Below are positions 62,240 to 64,000 of a stretch of DNA of 64,000 bases, one piece after another; the stretch's first letter is position 1, and each line of letters opens with the position of its first letter. The translations under genes were made by a program, and so were the position numbers. Below the pieces are notes generated by a model. The model was not told the DNA's origin. It did no database searches and worked only from the letters and a program-made list of their open reading frames with translations. The stretch is from CAZOJJ01 sp964580105 (lineage in GTDB: Bacteria; Bacteroidota; Rhodothermia; Rhodothermales; Rubricoccaceae): contig CAZOJJ010000010.1 in assembly GCA_964580105.1 (NCBI GenBank), positions 1 to 64,000 of the forward strand. Direction: 5' to 3'.

Positions 62240-63574
62240 ATGCCGACCTCCGCGCTCGCCCACGCCCTCACCCAACTCCGCACGGCGCCGCGTGGGCCCG
62301 TCCGCTACGGGCGCATCCGCTCCGTCGTCGGCCTGCTGGTCGAGGCGACGGGGCTCTCGGCCGCCGTCGGCGAGCTGTGCTACCTCTACGAGCACGGTGT
62401 GCCGGCGGGCCGCCGCGTCAAGGCCGAGGTCGTCGGGGTGCGCGGCGAGACGACCGTGCTGATCCCGCTGGAAGAGACCGTCGGCCTGCGGGCGGGCGGG
62501 CTCGTCGAGCCGGCGCGGCTGCCGCTGACGGTGAGCGTCGGCCCGGCCCTCCTCGGGCGCGTCATCGACGCCGCCGGACGCCCCATCGACGGGAAGGGGC
62601 CGCTGCGGCTGACCGCCCACCAGCCGGTCCACTGCGACCCGCCCTCGCCGCTCACGCGCCGCCTCATCGAGGAGCCGATGCCGACGGGCGTCCGCGCCAT
62701 CGATGCCTGCCTCACGCTGGGCAAGGGGCAGCGCGTCGGCATCTTCGCCGGGTCGGGCGTGGGCAAGAGCACGCTGCTGGGGATGATCGCCCGGCGCGCG
62801 CAGTCGGACGTGAACGTGATCGCGCTCATCGGCGAGCGCGGGCGCGAGGTCCGCGAGTTCGTCGAGGACACGCTCGGCGAGGAGGGCCTCGCCCGCTCCG
62901 TCGTCATCGCCGTCACCGGCGACCAGGCGGCGATGAGCCGCGTCAAGGGCGCCAGCGTGGCGATGGCCATCGCCGAGCACTTCCGCGACGCCGGCCAGGA
63001 CGTGCTCCTCATGATGGACTCCGTCACGCGCGTGGCGATGGCCCAGCGCGAGATCGGGCTGGCCGTCGGCGAGCCGCCCACCACGCGCGGCTACACCCCC
63101 AGCGTCTTCGCGCTGCTCCCGCGCCTGCTGGAGCGTGCCGGCCCCGCCGAGCGCGGCACCATCACCGGCATCTTCACCGTGCTCGTGGACGGCGGCGACC
63201 TCGACGAGCCCGTGGCCGACGCCACGCGCGGCATCCTCGACGGCCACATCGTGCTCTCGCGGAAGCTCGCCCACGCCGCCCACTTCCCCGCCATCGACGT
63301 GCTCCAGAGCGTGAGCCGCGTCATGCCGCGCGTCGCCTCCCCGGACCACCAGAAGACGGCCGACGAGGCGCGCCGCCTCCTGGCGGCCTACGCGAAGGTG
63401 GAGGACCTCCTCCGCGTCGGCGCCTACGAGCGGGGGCAGGACCGCGAGACCGACCGCGCCGTCACGGCGCACGGACCGCTGACCGCCTTCCTCCGCCAGC
63501 GCGCCGACGACGGCGAGCCCGAGGCCGAGCCCATCGACGACCTGCGGGCCGTGCTCGACGCGATCCCCGCCTGA
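62240..63574 (+). CDS. fliI: Flagellar export ATPase FliI
   Basis: The 444-residue product is an F1-beta-like ATPase with Walker A GIFAGSGVGKSTLLGMIARR near residue 175, VIALIGERGREVREFVEDTL, Walker B DVLLMMDSVTRVAMAQREIG and the PPTTRGYTPSVFALLPRLLE R block. It powers the flagellar type III export. Length matches FliI. It directly abuts fliH. A sigma54-like word follows the stop before fliJ. Confidence 0.97.
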   Translation: MPTSALAHALTQLRTAPRGPVRYGRIRSVVGLLVEATGLSAAVGELCYLYEHGVPAGRRVKAEVVGVRGETTVLIPLEETVGLRAGGLVEPARLPLTVSVGPALLGRVIDAAGRPIDGKGPLRLTAHQPVHCDPPSPLTRRLIEEPMPTGVRAIDACLTLGKGQRVGIFAGSGVGKSTLLGMIARRAQSDVNVIALIGERGREVREFVEDTLGEEGLARSVVIAVTGDQAAMSRVKGASVAMAIAEHFRDAGQDVLLMMDSVTRVAMAQREIGLAVGEPPTTRGYTPSVFALLPRLLERAGPAERGTITGIFTVLVDGGDLDEPVADATRGILDGHIVLSRKLAHAAHFPAIDVLQSVSRVMPRVASPDHQKTADEARRLLAAYAKVEDLLRVGAYERGQDRETDRAVTAHGPLTAFLRQRADDGEPEAEPIDDLRAVLDAIPA

Positions 63575-63576
63575 GC

Positions 63577-63590
63577 GGCCTGCCCTTTGC
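63577..63590 (+). promoter_or_regulatory. Possible sigma54-like site between fliI and fliJ
   Basis: GG at 63577-63578, ten bases, GC at 63589-63590 (cggcctgccctttgc). It keeps the GG-N10-GC rule but lacks TGGCA, so it may be chance in GC-rich sequence. Confidence 0.25.
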
Positions 63591-63652
63591 CCATCCCCCC
63601 AACGCCCCCCAAACACCCCTAGCACCCCGAAATCGCGGAAACGTCGGCCCCC

Positions 63653-64000
63653 ATGGCTGGAAAGAAGTTCCGATTCTCGCTCGAACAGGTTCTGACGGTC
63701 CGCCGCCACGAGGCGGAGCGGGCCGAGCAGCGGCTGGCGAAAGCGCTCCAGGCCCGGCGCGACCGGGAGGCCCGCCTCGACGACGCCGAGCGGACCCTCC
63801 GCACGGTGCTCGAGGAGGCCCCCGCCCCCGGCGCCGTCACGCCCGCCGCCTTCCGCCGGCACGCCGCCACGCAGCACGAGGCCATGCGCCTCCGCAAGCA
63901 GGCCAGCCACGCCCTCGACGTGGCCCGCATGAAGGAGCGGGAGGCCTACCGCGCCCTCCTCGACGCCCGCCGCCCCCAGGAAGCCCTCCACACCCTCCGC
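63653..64000 (+). CDS. fliJ: Flagellar export chaperone FliJ (partial at window end)
   Basis: The 116 visible residues start MAGKKFRFSLEQVLTVRRHE and continue as one long basic coiled coil (AEQRLAKALQARRDREARLD, RRHAATQHEAMRLRKQASHA), the FliJ pattern. Its place after fliI fits. The gene continues past 64000. Confidence 0.85.
   Translation, partial: MAGKKFRFSLEQVLTVRRHEAERAEQRLAKALQARRDREARLDDAERTLRTVLEEAPAPGAVTPAAFRRHAATQHEAMRLRKQASHALDVARMKEREAYRALLDARRPQEALHTLR

Noticed and set aside
61040..63991. 983-codon minus-strand open frame over fliG-fliJ
   Set aside because: It opposes well-supported flagellar genes and has low-complexity composition.

Overview
The window is a high-GC chromosomal stretch that looks like the Rhodothermota/Bacteroidota (FCB) lineage. 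Three things point there: two products carry C-terminal type IX secretion (T9SS) sorting domains (positions 1-105 and the endonuclease at 15439-17076); several promoters read TTG-N20/21-TAnnTT, the Bacteroidota primary sigma pattern; and Shine-Dalgarno sites are nearly absent, with flagellin as a clear exception. Unlike most Bacteroidota it carries a large flagellar gene block. I cannot assign genus or species from sequence alone.

Layout. 1-5.9 kb: housekeeping genes pyrH, frr, tRNA-Ser, yicC, gmk, rpoZ, coaBC and an SGNH hydrolase. 6-13.2 kb: a cysteine-free family-4-like uracil-DNA glycosylase, dnaB, an M23 peptidase with a minisatellite in its signal peptide, a SRPBCC protein, a zinc alcohol dehydrogenase and an SDR. 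13.3-15.3 kb: a degraded island with a hicA frameshift, a hicB remnant and an IS256-type element with 9-bp target duplication sitting inside a lipoprotein gene. 15.4-24.1 kb: secreted endonuclease I, a membrane protein, a LuxR-type regulator with a degenerate receiver, a 40-bp perfect palindrome, an unknown 452-aa protein, an acyl-CoA carboxylase beta subunit and an MltD-like LysM transglycosylase. 24.1-34.8 kb: a gene-poor repeat patch, then a minus-strand terB/glycosyltransferase/TPR membrane protein/FAD oxidoreductase set, small unknown genes, an ArsA-type ATPase and PBP1A. 35-40.8 kb: a minus-strand lysine/threonine pathway set (thrA, MBL hydrolase, dapB, dapA, dapD). 41-64 kb: tRNA-Ala, a broken endonuclease gene, then flgF-G-A-H-I-J-N-K-L, HDOD, fliC-S-D-fliT?-flgM, a sigma54 activator/kinase pair on the opposite strand, and flgB-C-(unknown)-fliE-F-G-H-I-J running off the end.

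Regulation of the flagellar block can be read from the DNA: GG-N10-G type sigma54-like sites precede flgF and flgB, and CTTA-N16/17-CCGATAAC sigma28-like sites precede fliC, fliS and flgM. The kinase/NtrC-type pair between the two halves and FlgM complete a class II/class III hierarchy. A fourth sigma28-like site lies before an unrelated 86-aa unknown gene.

The most unusual theme is a set of locus-specific tandem repeats of 12-18 bp. Units in coding sequence are 12, 15 or 18 bp and keep frame; units between genes are 13, 14 or 16 bp. All three runs of exactly 100 N lie beside such arrays, so they are probably collapsed arrays. At 41206-41261 removing three of four 14-bp copies restores one open frame, which shows directly that an array grew from a unique native sequence and broke a gene.
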